From FEN-1297 sp963843605 (GTDB lineage: Bacteria; Bacteroidota; Ignavibacteria; Ignavibacteriales; Ignavibacteriaceae), in the NCBI GenBank assembly GCA_963843605.1, contig CAWJLA010000008.1, forward strand, positions 186,001 through 250,000: 64,000 nt of DNA, given 5' to 3'. The translations under genes were made by a program, and so were the position numbers. Position 1 is the stretch's first letter. Every line of letters begins with the position of its first letter. Shown here in pieces: positions 18,494 to 26,217 of the stretch. The notes below the pieces were generated by a model that was given only the letters and a program-made list of their open reading frames with translations, was not told where the DNA came from and searched no databases.

Positions 18494-18919
18494 TTACAAA
18501 GGAAATTTTATTTCCATAGCATTTGTAATAAGTTCAAAATCTTTTCGATTTATTTGGAACAAACCTCGGCGGAACGGATATCCCCATTTCTGTTTGTCTT
18601 TAATAAACTCAAGCCGGTCGATCAAAGGGCGGATAGATACTGGTCTGCATGGAAGGAAAGTTACCCTCCGCCGCCAGGGATAAAAAGATGCGCTCATTAT
18701 TGCCTGAAAAGGTTCGGTGTCCGTTATTTTCCCGGCAGCCGTAAATTCCTGAAGCGGTTCACCCTTATTAAGGCTGGTGCGAGGAGAATAAAAAATAATA
18801 TAATCGCCCTCAGAAAGATTTTTTATCATACCTGCTTTTCCGTGCCCGGCTTGAGTAAATCCGCCGTTCACCCCCAGCATTACGTGGTCAAGAGATATCG
18901 TATTTATCCAATACATCAT
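18494..18919 (-). CDS. EVE-domain protein (UPF0310-like)
   Basis: 141 residues. The N-terminus MYWINTISLDHVMLGVNGG, followed by AGHGKAGMIKNLSEGDYI and IFYSPRTSLNKGE, is the EVE/PUA-like pattern of UPF0310, thought to bind modified bases or nucleic acids. The later YPWRRRVTFLPCRPVSIRPLI fits the same family. EVE proteins sometimes sit in defence or RNA-modification loci; here the neighbours (SnoaL-like protein and a propeller lipoprotein) give no hint. Confidence 0.85.
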   Translation of the reverse strand: MMYWINTISLDHVMLGVNGGFTQAGHGKAGMIKNLSEGDYIIFYSPRTSLNKGEPLQEFTAAGKITDTEPFQAIMSASFYPWRRRVTFLPCRPVSIRPLIDRLEFIKDKQKWGYPFRRGLFQINRKDFELITNAMEIKFPL

Positions 18920-18963
18920 GATTCTCTGAATTTATGAGCTGTTCTTTTGCTTTTTCAAAATCG

Positions 18964-20061
18964 TCAGTGTATTACCAAAGCTTTAGCATAGCCTTTTACC
19001 CCATTATCCAGGGTCTGAATATTTTTTCCGTCCCATTCAAATATGCCTTTAACTTGAACTCCGTTTACTGTGCTGAATTCTCCGCCCACATAAAGTTTGT
19101 TATTGTACGGATATAAAACATAAGGAGCCCCGCTGATTGAGAGATTTCCCGGGTTCCAGTTTGTTCCGTTCCATACCGCATAATTTTGTACGCTTACGGA
19201 ACCCGCAAGACTAAATCCGCCTCCTACATTTAATTCATCATTAAAGGACGCTCCGCAATCAACAAAATTCTCATTTATTCCATTATCAAGGTTGGACCAA
19301 CTATTGCCGTCCCATTTGGCAATATTATTTGCTTGAAAGCCGTTACACATTAAAAAATTGCCCATTGCATATAGATCATCATTTACGACTGTCAAATTCA
19401 ATACATAACCAGAGCCGTCTGGATGTACGGGACCAATATTTGAGACAACAGTATCCCATTTAACACCATCCCATTTAGCTACTTTGGAACCGGGTGAAAG
19501 GAACCAGCCACCGGCGTACAGAGCACCTTTAAATTCTGCTAAAGTATATACTTCATCACTCATACCCTGTCCGACTTGTGACCATGATATACCGTTCCAT
19601 TTTGCAATATTTGCCGCAGGCTTTCCGCCCGCATTATTAAACCAGCCGCCGGCATAAAGCTCATTGTTAAATACGATTAAGCTGGTAACCCTGCCGTCTA
19701 TTCCGGTACCGACCGAGTACCACTGTTTGCCGTCCCACCTGGCAATATTGCTTGCCGGTCTTCCCCCGGCATAATCTATAAATCCTCCGACGTACAATTC
19801 CCCTGCGTAGAATGTCATACACTCAACATCAACATCTTTTCCGATTACGCCCGATCCAAGCGGATACCAGTTCTTTCCGTCCCACTTTGCAATATTATTA
19901 ACCGCCGTATTGCCGGCCATTATAAAGCTGCCGCCGACGTATAAGGTATCTACGGCAGTATTGATATTACCTTTAGGCGGTGCCGGAACTTCGACCGGCC
20001 CGTCTTTCTTGCAGCCGGTGAGAACAAGAAACGAAAGTAAAACGATATATACTGTTTTCAT
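18964..20061 (-). CDS. Lipoprotein with beta-propeller-like repeats
   Basis: 365 residues. A lipoprotein signal ends in LTGC17KKD. From residue 40 the chain is made of about six 45-50-residue repeats with the consensus LYVGGxFxxAGxxxxxNIAKWDGxxWxxLGxG, so a propeller or similar repeat fold is likely. Probably anchored in the outer membrane and facing the periplasm or the surface; similar repeats occur widely in secreted proteins of Bacteroidota and Ignavibacteria, where ligands are unknown. The element at 20199-20269 lies upstream. Confidence 0.85.
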   Translation of the reverse strand: MKTVYIVLLSFLVLTGCKKDGPVEVPAPPKGNINTAVDTLYVGGSFIMAGNTAVNNIAKWDGKNWYPLGSGVIGKDVDVECMTFYAGELYVGGFIDYAGGRPASNIARWDGKQWYSVGTGIDGRVTSLIVFNNELYAGGWFNNAGGKPAANIAKWNGISWSQVGQGMSDEVYTLAEFKGALYAGGWFLSPGSKVAKWDGVKWDTVVSNIGPVHPDGSGYVLNLTVVNDDLYAMGNFLMCNGFQANNIAKWDGNSWSNLDNGINENFVDCGASFNDELNVGGGFSLAGSVSVQNYAVWNGTNWNPGNLSISGAPYVLYPYNNKLYVGGEFSTVNGVQVKGIFEWDGKNIQTLDNGVKGYAKALVIH

Positions 20062-20198
20062 ACGAATAAACTCCGTTCAGAAAAATTTTATACTCGGGCT
20101 TATTATCATCAGTTAAAAACTAAAGGGTACGTTAAAATGAGGAGCTTAAGATTCTAAAACATTTCGGTGTAATTATTTAATGATGATATTTTTATAAT

Positions 20199-20269
20199 AA
20201 AAGGAAAGAAATTCCCCTTTCTTTCGCCTAATCTATAGATAATTATTATTAAATTCTATAAAATTAATT
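20199..20269 (-). promoter_or_regulatory. Upstream element shared with 10252-10320
   Basis: Begins AAAAGGAAAGAAATTCCCCTTTC on the plus strand and continues with AATCTATA, ATTATTATT and AAATTCTA blocks. About 140 bp upstream of the propeller lipoprotein start; the other copy has the same position relative to the broken barrel gene. Confidence 0.45.
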
Positions 20270-20317
20270 GCCGTATAACTTCAATTGAAGAATTCAACTG
20301 CAAAAAGAAATATTAAA

Positions 20318-20596
20318 ATGGATAAACAAGTCGCTTTAAAGAAACTCCGGACAATACCCGGTGTCGGGAAATCAATTTCTCAGGATCTCCGGGATATCGG
20401 TATCAAGGAAATAGATGATCTTAAAGATAAAAGTCCCCAACTCCTTTATGAAAAGCTCAACACTTTGAGCGGAGTTAAACAGGATAAGTGCGTTCTGTAT
20501 ACATTCCGCTGCGCGGTATATTTTGCCTCGGAAAACCGCCACGAAAAAAAGAAGTTAAACTGGTGGTATTGGAAGGACAAAGAATATATAGACTAA
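20318..20596 (+). CDS. Helix-hairpin-helix protein (Cdd1-like)
   Basis: 92 residues from the ATG at 20318 (an upstream ATG at 20285 would add 11 residues; neither has a clear ribosome site). The helix-hairpin-helix sentence LRTIPGVGKSISQDLRDIGI (about 9-28) is a non-specific DNA-binding motif. The rest (LYEKLNTLSGVKQDKCVLYTF, ending WWYWKD) matches the small Cdd1/'pathogenicity locus' family, usually single-domain proteins of unknown role. First plus-strand gene after a long minus-strand run. Confidence 0.85.
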   Translation: MDKQVALKKLRTIPGVGKSISQDLRDIGIKEIDDLKDKSPQLLYEKLNTLSGVKQDKCVLYTFRCAVYFASENRHEKKKLNWWYWKDKEYID

Positions 20597-20859
20597 ACAT
20601 TTCGGAAAATTTCTTCGTTAATATAGTTTTCTATGCTTTCTTTATTAACCTTCCTCATATTCATTTTTAAATTTTTTCTGCTGCCGTCCGGCGAATTTTT
20701 TCACCTCATGTGATATTCCATCAAAATATACGTGTTTCAATCCCTTCTTATACCGGTTCGTCATTCGTTTATGCACATTCGTCGCCATATATTTTTATAG
20801 CCTTAATTGCGTCCTTAAGTTTGAACCGTAGACAAGACATAATACGTGACAAAATTAAA

Positions 20860-20865
20860 AGGAGG
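20860..20865 (+). promoter_or_regulatory. Shine-Dalgarno site that fixes a GTG start
   Basis: AGGAGG six bases before the GTG at 20872. The signal peptide begins directly at this GTG, so the open frame upstream (from 20710) is not part of the gene. Confidence 0.85.
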
Positions 20866-20871
20866 AAAAAA

Positions 20872-21486
20872 GTGAAAACTACAATATTATTTATAGCATT
20901 AATAATAACATCAACAGTCTTTGCGCAAACCGAAAAGAATTATCTTTTAACAATAGGACAAACTCATCTCGGCGCTTACCTCGAGGTAGGCGGCAGATAT
21001 TCAACCGTTATGGGCTCCGAACCTGCCGGATTTATGGATATAAAAGGAGCCGTTGTTTTTAACGGTGGTTGGGCAGTAGGCTTAATGGGATCGGGATTAT
21101 ATTACGATAAAAGATTATCCATGCTGGTTAACGACGGGACCTATCATCTTTATGTTTCTTACGGTGCATTGTATGCGGAAAAACTTTTTACGCTCAACGA
21201 TAACCTGAAAATATCTTTTTCAATTGCTACGGGCCAGGGAGAAGCATATTATCAGTACGATAAGGACTATCAAAAGGAAAAAGTATGGTCCGAGGAAATC
21301 ATTGATAAGACAACGTTTTATATATTCGAACCTTCATTAGAGATCCAGCACAGGGTTACCGGGAACTGGTGGATAGGTTTAACCGGCAGCTACAGAAACA
21401 CTTCCCCTTTAAGAATTGCCGGCGCCACGGAAAACATGCTTAGAAAATTCTCCGGCGGCTTAACTCTAAAATGGGGAATATTCTAA
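20872..21486 (+). CDS. Outer-membrane or secreted beta-barrel-like protein
   Basis: 204 residues from a GTG start. Signal peptide ends TSTVFAQ (residue 19). The mature chain alternates hydrophobic and glycine/aromatic residues (HLGAYLEVGGRYST, GGWAVGLMGSGLYYD, WWIGLTGSYRNT) and ends GGLTLKWGIF with a terminal Phe, as in small outer-membrane barrels. No named family recognised. It lies upstream of the LytS/LytTR pair but is separated from it by about 295 bp with repeat remnants. Confidence 0.78.
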   Translation: MKTTILFIALIITSTVFAQTEKNYLLTIGQTHLGAYLEVGGRYSTVMGSEPAGFMDIKGAVVFNGGWAVGLMGSGLYYDKRLSMLVNDGTYHLYVSYGALYAEKLFTLNDNLKISFSIATGQGEAYYQYDKDYQKEKVWSEEIIDKTTFYIFEPSLEIQHRVTGNWWIGLTGSYRNTSPLRIAGATENMLRKFSGGLTLKWGIF

Positions 21487-21535
21487 ACGATCATAAATTT
21501 AAAGACGCAAAGAAATGATCAGTGAATGAAAAAAA

Positions 21536-21751
21536 TGAGGCTGTACTCCAAAAATATTTTTAGTGTTCCTTCGTGTCAAAGTGGTAAAAGAGAATCTTGC
21601 TTTAACGAAAATACCATTATTAATTGCGAAGTCTCTAAGGCGCTAAGCTTACATTGGCGACAGTCTCACTGCTTCAGGAAATATTATAAAAAAACCCGAA
21701 ACTGATCGGATTAAAAAATTTGATCGGCCTCCCTAAAATTTTTTTGAGGCA
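21536..21751. repeat. Degenerate MITE-like repeat upstream of the LytS gene
   Basis: Left end GAGGCTGTACTCCAAAAAT matches the arm of the element at 23626 with two inserted bases. The right end TTTTTTTGAGGCATCT is a weaker inverted match. Inside are phrases such as 'ccttcgtgtcaaagtgg' and 'gcgaagtctctaaggcgctaag', again repeat-type text. Boundaries are uncertain. Confidence 0.4.
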
Positions 21752-21781
21752 TCTTTATTGCATTTTAACGAATTTAGAGAC

Positions 21782-22831
21782 ATGAAAATGAAACTAAATA
21801 AAAAAATAATTTTTGCCGTAATAATTTTTGCTTTTTTTATACAAACCGTTATAATAACTTACAATCATTTCAGCGGCTTTATTCATATAGACAACGCTGT
21901 AAATTTAATAGTAAGATTATTTGTCGGAACAACCTTCTCGTCGGTTTTCGGACTACTGCTTGTCTATATCGACATTGTTTTTATCAATTACCTTGATAAA
22001 ATTTTACCTCTCCACGGCAGACTCATTCCCAGAATACCTGCAGAGATCTTACTTTCGACGGTTTCGGGAATATTTGTGGGTTCTCTGATTACCGTAACCG
22101 CCCACATTCTTATGCCGTACCCGGAGGGACTAATAAAAAATGTAATTAACAATTCTCTTATAACATCCGTTATAAATATCATCTTAATTCTTGCTGTTGA
22201 AGCTGTGCTGTGGTTCAAGCGCGGACAGGATTCATTAATTAAAGCGGAAAAGCTGGAAAAAGAAAATACGCTGATAAGATTTGAAACCCTGAAGAATCAG
22301 CTCAATCCGCATTTTATGTTTAACAGCATGAACGTTCTTTCGTCGTTGATAAAAAAAGATGCGGACAAAGCTCAAAATTTTGTGGATGAATTTTCTTCGG
22401 TTTACAGATATACTCTCGATGTAATAGAAAGACGAGTAGTTGAATTAAGGGAAGAACTTGAATTCGCTAAATCGTATTTATATCTTCAAAAAATAAGGTT
22501 CGACAATGCAGTTATTACCGAAATAAAAGTTGATGCTTCAAAACTTGATAAATTACTTCCGCCGCTTTCGGTGCAGACATTGCTCGAGAATGCATTCAAG
22601 CATAATAAAGCATCTGCCGAAAATCCGCTGAGCATTAAAATATTCAATGAAGGCGAGTTCCTGTTTGTTGTTAATAACCTTCAGCCTAAAATAAGGCAAT
22701 ACGACTCAAAAGGAATCGGCTTGAATAACCTGAAAAAGAGATACGAACTGCTCGGAACCGGCGTGCCGTGTTTTTCGGTAAACGAAAAAGAATATGTAGC
22801 GAAGATTCCGTTTATCGCATATGAAGAATAA
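21782..22831 (+). CDS. LytS/YehU-type sensor histidine kinase
   Basis: 349 residues from the ATG at 21782 (a TTG at 21758 also opens the frame). Four hydrophobic segments fill residues 5-150 (a 5TM-Lyt-like or 4-helix sensor), followed by a coiled stretch and the His_kinase domain: phosphoacceptor region NQLNPHFMFNSMNVLSSL (about 180), the N-box LPPLSVQTLLENAFKHN and the G-box SKGIGLNNLKKRY. It pairs with the LytTR regulator 34 bp downstream. The stimulus is unknown; relatives sense envelope or metabolite signals. Confidence 0.92.
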   Translation: MKMKLNKKIIFAVIIFAFFIQTVIITYNHFSGFIHIDNAVNLIVRLFVGTTFSSVFGLLLVYIDIVFINYLDKILPLHGRLIPRIPAEILLSTVSGIFVGSLITVTAHILMPYPEGLIKNVINNSLITSVINIILILAVEAVLWFKRGQDSLIKAEKLEKENTLIRFETLKNQLNPHFMFNSMNVLSSLIKKDADKAQNFVDEFSSVYRYTLDVIERRVVELREELEFAKSYLYLQKIRFDNAVITEIKVDASKLDKLLPPLSVQTLLENAFKHNKASAENPLSIKIFNEGEFLFVVNNLQPKIRQYDSKGIGLNNLKKRYELLGTGVPCFSVNEKEYVAKIPFIAYEE

Positions 22832-22865
22832 CCGCAAGCAAAATTAATTAATTCAGGGGTTGCTA

Positions 22866-23621
22866 ATGAAAGTAATAATTATTGAGGACGAGAAACTTGC
22901 CGCCGAAAGGCTTGAAGTATTGATTAACGAGATTGATCCTTCCGTTGAAATCGCTGCAAAGATTCCTTCGGTAGAGCAATCGGTTGCTTGGTTCAAACAT
23001 AACAAGCCCGATTTGATTTTTCTTGATATACAGTTGGAGGACGGATTAAGTTTTTCCATATTTGATAAAACAGATATAGACACACCGGTTATTTTTACTA
23101 CCGCTTACGACCATTATGCAATAAAAGCATTCAAACTGAACAGTATCGATTATCTTCTGAAGCCGGTGAAAAAAGATGATTTGAAGAATAGCCTGAATAA
23201 ATACAAAAATATAAAATACTCTTACCTGACCGATTTCGGCGAGATAATAAAAAGCATTCAGACAAGAGAAATTGTTTACAAGAAAAGATTTCTCGTGCAG
23301 TACGGACAAAAAATTAAGAAAGTTGAAACCGGAGAGATCGCGTATTTCTTTGCGCTGGAGAAGAATGTTTTCCTTTCTACATATAAGAATAATATTTATC
23401 CTGTCGACTACACGCTTGATAAACTACAGGAAGTTCTTAATCCTGAGGAATTTTTCAGGATCAATCGTAAGATGATAATAAGATTCGGCGCAATTAAAAA
23501 CATGATACCGTATTCGCGATCGAGAATTAAAATAGAATTAAATCCTCCCGAACCGAAAGATGTAGAAGCTCTGGTAAGCGTCGAAAGATCATCAGCTTTT
23601 AAAACCTGGATGGATAAATAG
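22866..23621 (+). CDS. LytTR-family response regulator
   Basis: 251 residues from the ATG at 22866, preceded by AGGGG; a TTG six bases earlier is less likely. The receiver domain (1-120) has acidic pocket E7/D8, phosphoacceptor D54 (LIFLDIQLEDG), T82 (FTTAYDHYAIKAF) and K103. The LytTR DNA-binding domain (150-245) shows YFFALEKNVFLST and FFRINRKMIIRFGAI. It should control its targets by binding paired direct repeats. It forms an operon with the LytS-type kinase upstream. Confidence 0.93.
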   Translation: MKVIIIEDEKLAAERLEVLINEIDPSVEIAAKIPSVEQSVAWFKHNKPDLIFLDIQLEDGLSFSIFDKTDIDTPVIFTTAYDHYAIKAFKLNSIDYLLKPVKKDDLKNSLNKYKNIKYSYLTDFGEIIKSIQTREIVYKKRFLVQYGQKIKKVETGEIAYFFALEKNVFLSTYKNNIYPVDYTLDKLQEVLNPEEFFRINRKMIIRFGAIKNMIPYSRSRIKIELNPPEPKDVEALVSVERSSAFKTWMDK

Positions 23622-23625
23622 TAAT

Positions 23626-23747
23626 GAGGCTGTCTCAAAAATTATTTATTATATCTAATCTGCGAAAATTTGTCCTTATTCGGGGCCGGCAGCATCAGTG
23701 TTATTTACTTGCTATTTTTCGCGATAAATTATTTTTGAGACAGCCTC
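23626..23747. repeat. MITE-like element with 24-bp inverted ends
   Basis: 122 bp whose ends are inverted repeats with one mismatch (GAGGCTGTCTCAAAAATTAT at 23626 onward; its complement closes at 23747). Inner bases GCGAAAA and TTTTCGC add a second inverted pair. No coding capacity. It starts 4 bp after the stop of the LytTR gene and ends 30 bp from the stop of ilvE, so it lies between convergent genes and could also stop transcription. Confidence 0.7.
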
Positions 23748-23777
23748 TTATATTCAGACAACAGCCAAGATTTTACA

Positions 23778-24863
23778 CTAGGCTTCGATCTCTTTTTTCT
23801 GAACGTGAGTAAGCCAGTTATGTTTATCTTCTTTTCTGCCGTAGTGAATCGACGTTAATTCGTCGAACAGTTTAACATCCAGTTCTCCCGGCTGCCCGTT
23901 GTTGAATTCCATCTGGAAATCTTTATATGTCAACCATCCGACGGAGGAAATAATAGCCGCCGTACCGGTACCGAATACTCCTATAACGTTCCCTTTTTTA
24001 TATTCGGAGACTACTTCATCAATGCTGATAAGTCTTTCGGTTATATTCATACCCCAATCTTTAAGAATTTGTATTACTGAATCCCTGGTTACACCCGGCA
24101 GTATACTTCCGGTCAATTTGGGTGTTGCCACTTCATTCTTAAAATTAATGAAAATATTCATCGTTCCGACTTCTTCGATATACTTTTGTTCAACGCCGTC
24201 TAGCCATAGAACCTGGGTATAACCCTGTTTCTGCGCTTCCTCTGCGGCAAGTAAACTTGCAGCATAATTTGCAGGTGTTTTACAATCACCCAAGCCTTTT
24301 CTGACTGCTCTTACATAATCGTCCTGCGCAAGTATCTTAACGGGTTTGAAACCCTCGGGATAGTATGCACCGACGGGCGAAAGCATAATGATTAATTTAT
24401 ACGTAGCCGAAGGTTTAACTCCGAGATAAGGATCTGTACCGAAGACAAACGGACGAATATATAGAGCTTCTCCGCTTTTTGCCGGAATCCAATCGTTTTC
24501 CACGGCAACCAGCTCGGAAATTGCATTTAATAAAAATTCCTCGTCAACTTCGGGTATACAGACGCGTCTTGCAGAATTATTCAATCTTTTTATATGTTTC
24601 TCCGGCCTGAAGATAACTGCCTGCCCTGATTCCGTTTTAAAGGCTTTTAACCCTTCAAAAATTCCCTGAGCATAATGCAGAAATGTTGTGCCGGGGTGTA
24701 GCGATAAATTGCTTAACGGTCTAATTACAGGGTTATGCCATCCTTTATCCTTGCTGTAATCCATCTCAAAAACATGGTCTGTAAATACTTTTCCGAACCC
24801 TAATTTTTCCGGAATTTGAACCCTATTTTTTCTTTCCGTTAAATCATACTTGATTTTTTCCAT
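23778..24863 (-). CDS. ilvE: Branched-chain amino acid aminotransferase
   Basis: 361 residues, BCAT type II (eukaryotic-like) length. Transfers the amino group between branched-chain amino acids and 2-oxoglutarate in Ile/Leu/Val synthesis or breakdown. The PLP lysine is K195 in GLGDCKTPANYAASLL; conserved FEGLKAF (about 70-76), YIRPFVFG (135-142) and VLWLDGVEQKYIEEVGTMN (family-typical; split here by counts) are present. Cytoplasmic. Single gene, convergent with the LytTR gene. Confidence 0.96.
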   Translation of the reverse strand: MEKIKYDLTERKNRVQIPEKLGFGKVFTDHVFEMDYSKDKGWHNPVIRPLSNLSLHPGTTFLHYAQGIFEGLKAFKTESGQAVIFRPEKHIKRLNNSARRVCIPEVDEEFLLNAISELVAVENDWIPAKSGEALYIRPFVFGTDPYLGVKPSATYKLIIMLSPVGAYYPEGFKPVKILAQDDYVRAVRKGLGDCKTPANYAASLLAAEEAQKQGYTQVLWLDGVEQKYIEEVGTMNIFINFKNEVATPKLTGSILPGVTRDSVIQILKDWGMNITERLISIDEVVSEYKKGNVIGVFGTGTAAIISSVGWLTYKDFQMEFNNGQPGELDVKLFDELTSIHYGRKEDKHNWLTHVQKKEIEA

Positions 24864-24942
24864 AACGCACCCAATCTAAATCTTATTTGAATTTAACTTT
24901 AATACATATTTACAAAAAATTAATGATAAATTAAAATAAAAA

Positions 24943-24964
24943 GCCCGGTGGAGGGCTACCGGGC
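24943..24964 (-). terminator. Rho-independent terminator
   Basis: GCCCGGT (24943-24949) and ACCGGGC (24958-24964) form a GC-rich 7-bp stem with an 8-nt loop. On the minus strand it is followed by TTTTTATTTTAA. It is the first strong terminator after the mlaE-like gene (stop at 25098), which it probably ends. Confidence 0.8.
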
Positions 24965-25097
24965 ATGGGAAAGATCCATAAAGGGGGTACAACTTAATGA
25001 ATCTAATTTTGTAAAAATTAATATTTTATTTTTTGATAATCAATTAATATTATCAGTTCACATTAAATAATTGATTCTGCCTTTCGGAAAAACAACA

Positions 25098-25871
25098 TCA
25101 AAAAATAAGCATCCACAGCAGATAATCGAGTATTAATATCATAGCGGCCGAAAGCACGAACGATCTGATAGTAGCCAACCCGACGCCTTCGGCACCGCCT
25201 TCGGTTTTAAAACCTATATGACACCCCAAAAGAGCAGTTACTGCACCGAAAAAAACAGTCTTTACCAGCCCGGCAATTAGATCCGGTACCACAAAGAATC
25301 TTTTTACCGATTCGAAGAACACCGCAAAAGAAACGCCCAGAAAATAATTTGAAACTATATACGCCCCGAAAACCGCAATCGCATCGGCGAAAACAACTAA
25401 AAGCGGCAGCATTAGCACCGAAGCCAAAAACCTGGGCATTGCCAGATATCTTATGGGACTTATTGCCATTGTTTCCAGTGCATCAATCTGCTCGGTTACT
25501 TTCATGGTACCCAACTCGGCCGCAATAGACGCACCTACACGTCCCGCAATAACAATTCCCGTTAAAACAGGCCCCAGTTCGGTCACTATTGCCCGGCTTG
25601 TAGAACCGCCGAGAAATGAAAGAGGCGCAATTCCTTTAAGCTGGTAAGCCGCCTGCCATGCCGCAACCGCACCGGTAAAAACAGCTATTATCATTACCAG
25701 GGGCAGAGAATTCACGCCGATATGCTCCATCTGAAAAAGAATTATTCTTTTACTTTTGGGAATTGTGCGGAAACTTTTAATTATTTCCCAGAGAAGAGTA
25801 CCTATCTGTCCGATTTCCTGTAGAAAGTTTAATACTTTTCTGCCGATTATTTGTAGTAATGAAGTAAGCAA
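25098..25871 (-). CDS. MlaE/YrbE-type ABC transporter permease
   Basis: 257 residues, about five or six membrane helices. The family signature is clear: an amphipathic N-terminus, GAVAAWQAAYQL, ELGPVLTGIVIAGRVGASIA and AELGTMKVTEQIDALETM. MlaE works with an MlaF ATPase and an MlaD substrate-binding protein to move phospholipids between inner and outer membrane. Neither partner is adjacent here: ilvE follows and pckG diverges upstream, so the partners must be elsewhere. A hairpin terminator lies 134 bp downstream. Start taken at the first ATG; I see no strong ribosome site. Confidence 0.93.
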   Translation of the reverse strand: MLTSLLQIIGRKVLNFLQEIGQIGTLLWEIIKSFRTIPKSKRIILFQMEHIGVNSLPLVMIIAVFTGAVAAWQAAYQLKGIAPLSFLGGSTSRAIVTELGPVLTGIVIAGRVGASIAAELGTMKVTEQIDALETMAISPIRYLAMPRFLASVLMLPLLVVFADAIAVFGAYIVSNYFLGVSFAVFFESVKRFFVVPDLIAGLVKTVFFGAVTALLGCHIGFKTEGGAEGVGLATIRSFVLSAAMILILDYLLWMLIF

Positions 25872-26217
25872 AGAATTTTTTTCGTTATTTTAATGATAAA
25901 TTTAATAAAAATAATTTCACTAATCCGATAAAATTTTTAATATGGCAATATTTCCTCGTAAAAAATGACCAAAGATTCAGGTTACCTGAAAATTTTTCTG
26001 CCATAAATTTTTTTATGACTCATTTATCACAAAATTAAGCTCAGTATGCCCGTGATTAAATTATTTTTTTTATTTTTGTAACTGCTTCGCTGAAATAATA
26101 GCGGACATTATACCTGAGTAGGCCAAACCTATAGAATATCACAAAGGTTCGAGTCTTATGATTGAGCTGTAAAAAAGCTCCTAAGGTACATTTTATTTAA
26201 ATCTGGAAAGGGTGAGT
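25872..26217. other. Divergent intergenic region between mlaE-like gene and pckG
   Basis: About 346 bp that must hold promoters for both directions. A+T-rich. A small hairpin (GAGCT...AGCTC near 26164-26180) lies in the pckG leader. No confident promoter pair is visible. Confidence 0.4.

Noticed and set aside
24943..24964. Riboswitch or small RNA at the GC-rich hairpin
   Set aside because: A simple stem followed by a T-run is fully explained as a terminator for the upstream minus-strand gene; no conserved aptamer core seen.
26140..26160. GGTTCGAGTC word resembling a tRNA T-loop upstream of pckG
   Set aside because: No five-base T-stem, acceptor stem or anticodon arm can be formed around it.
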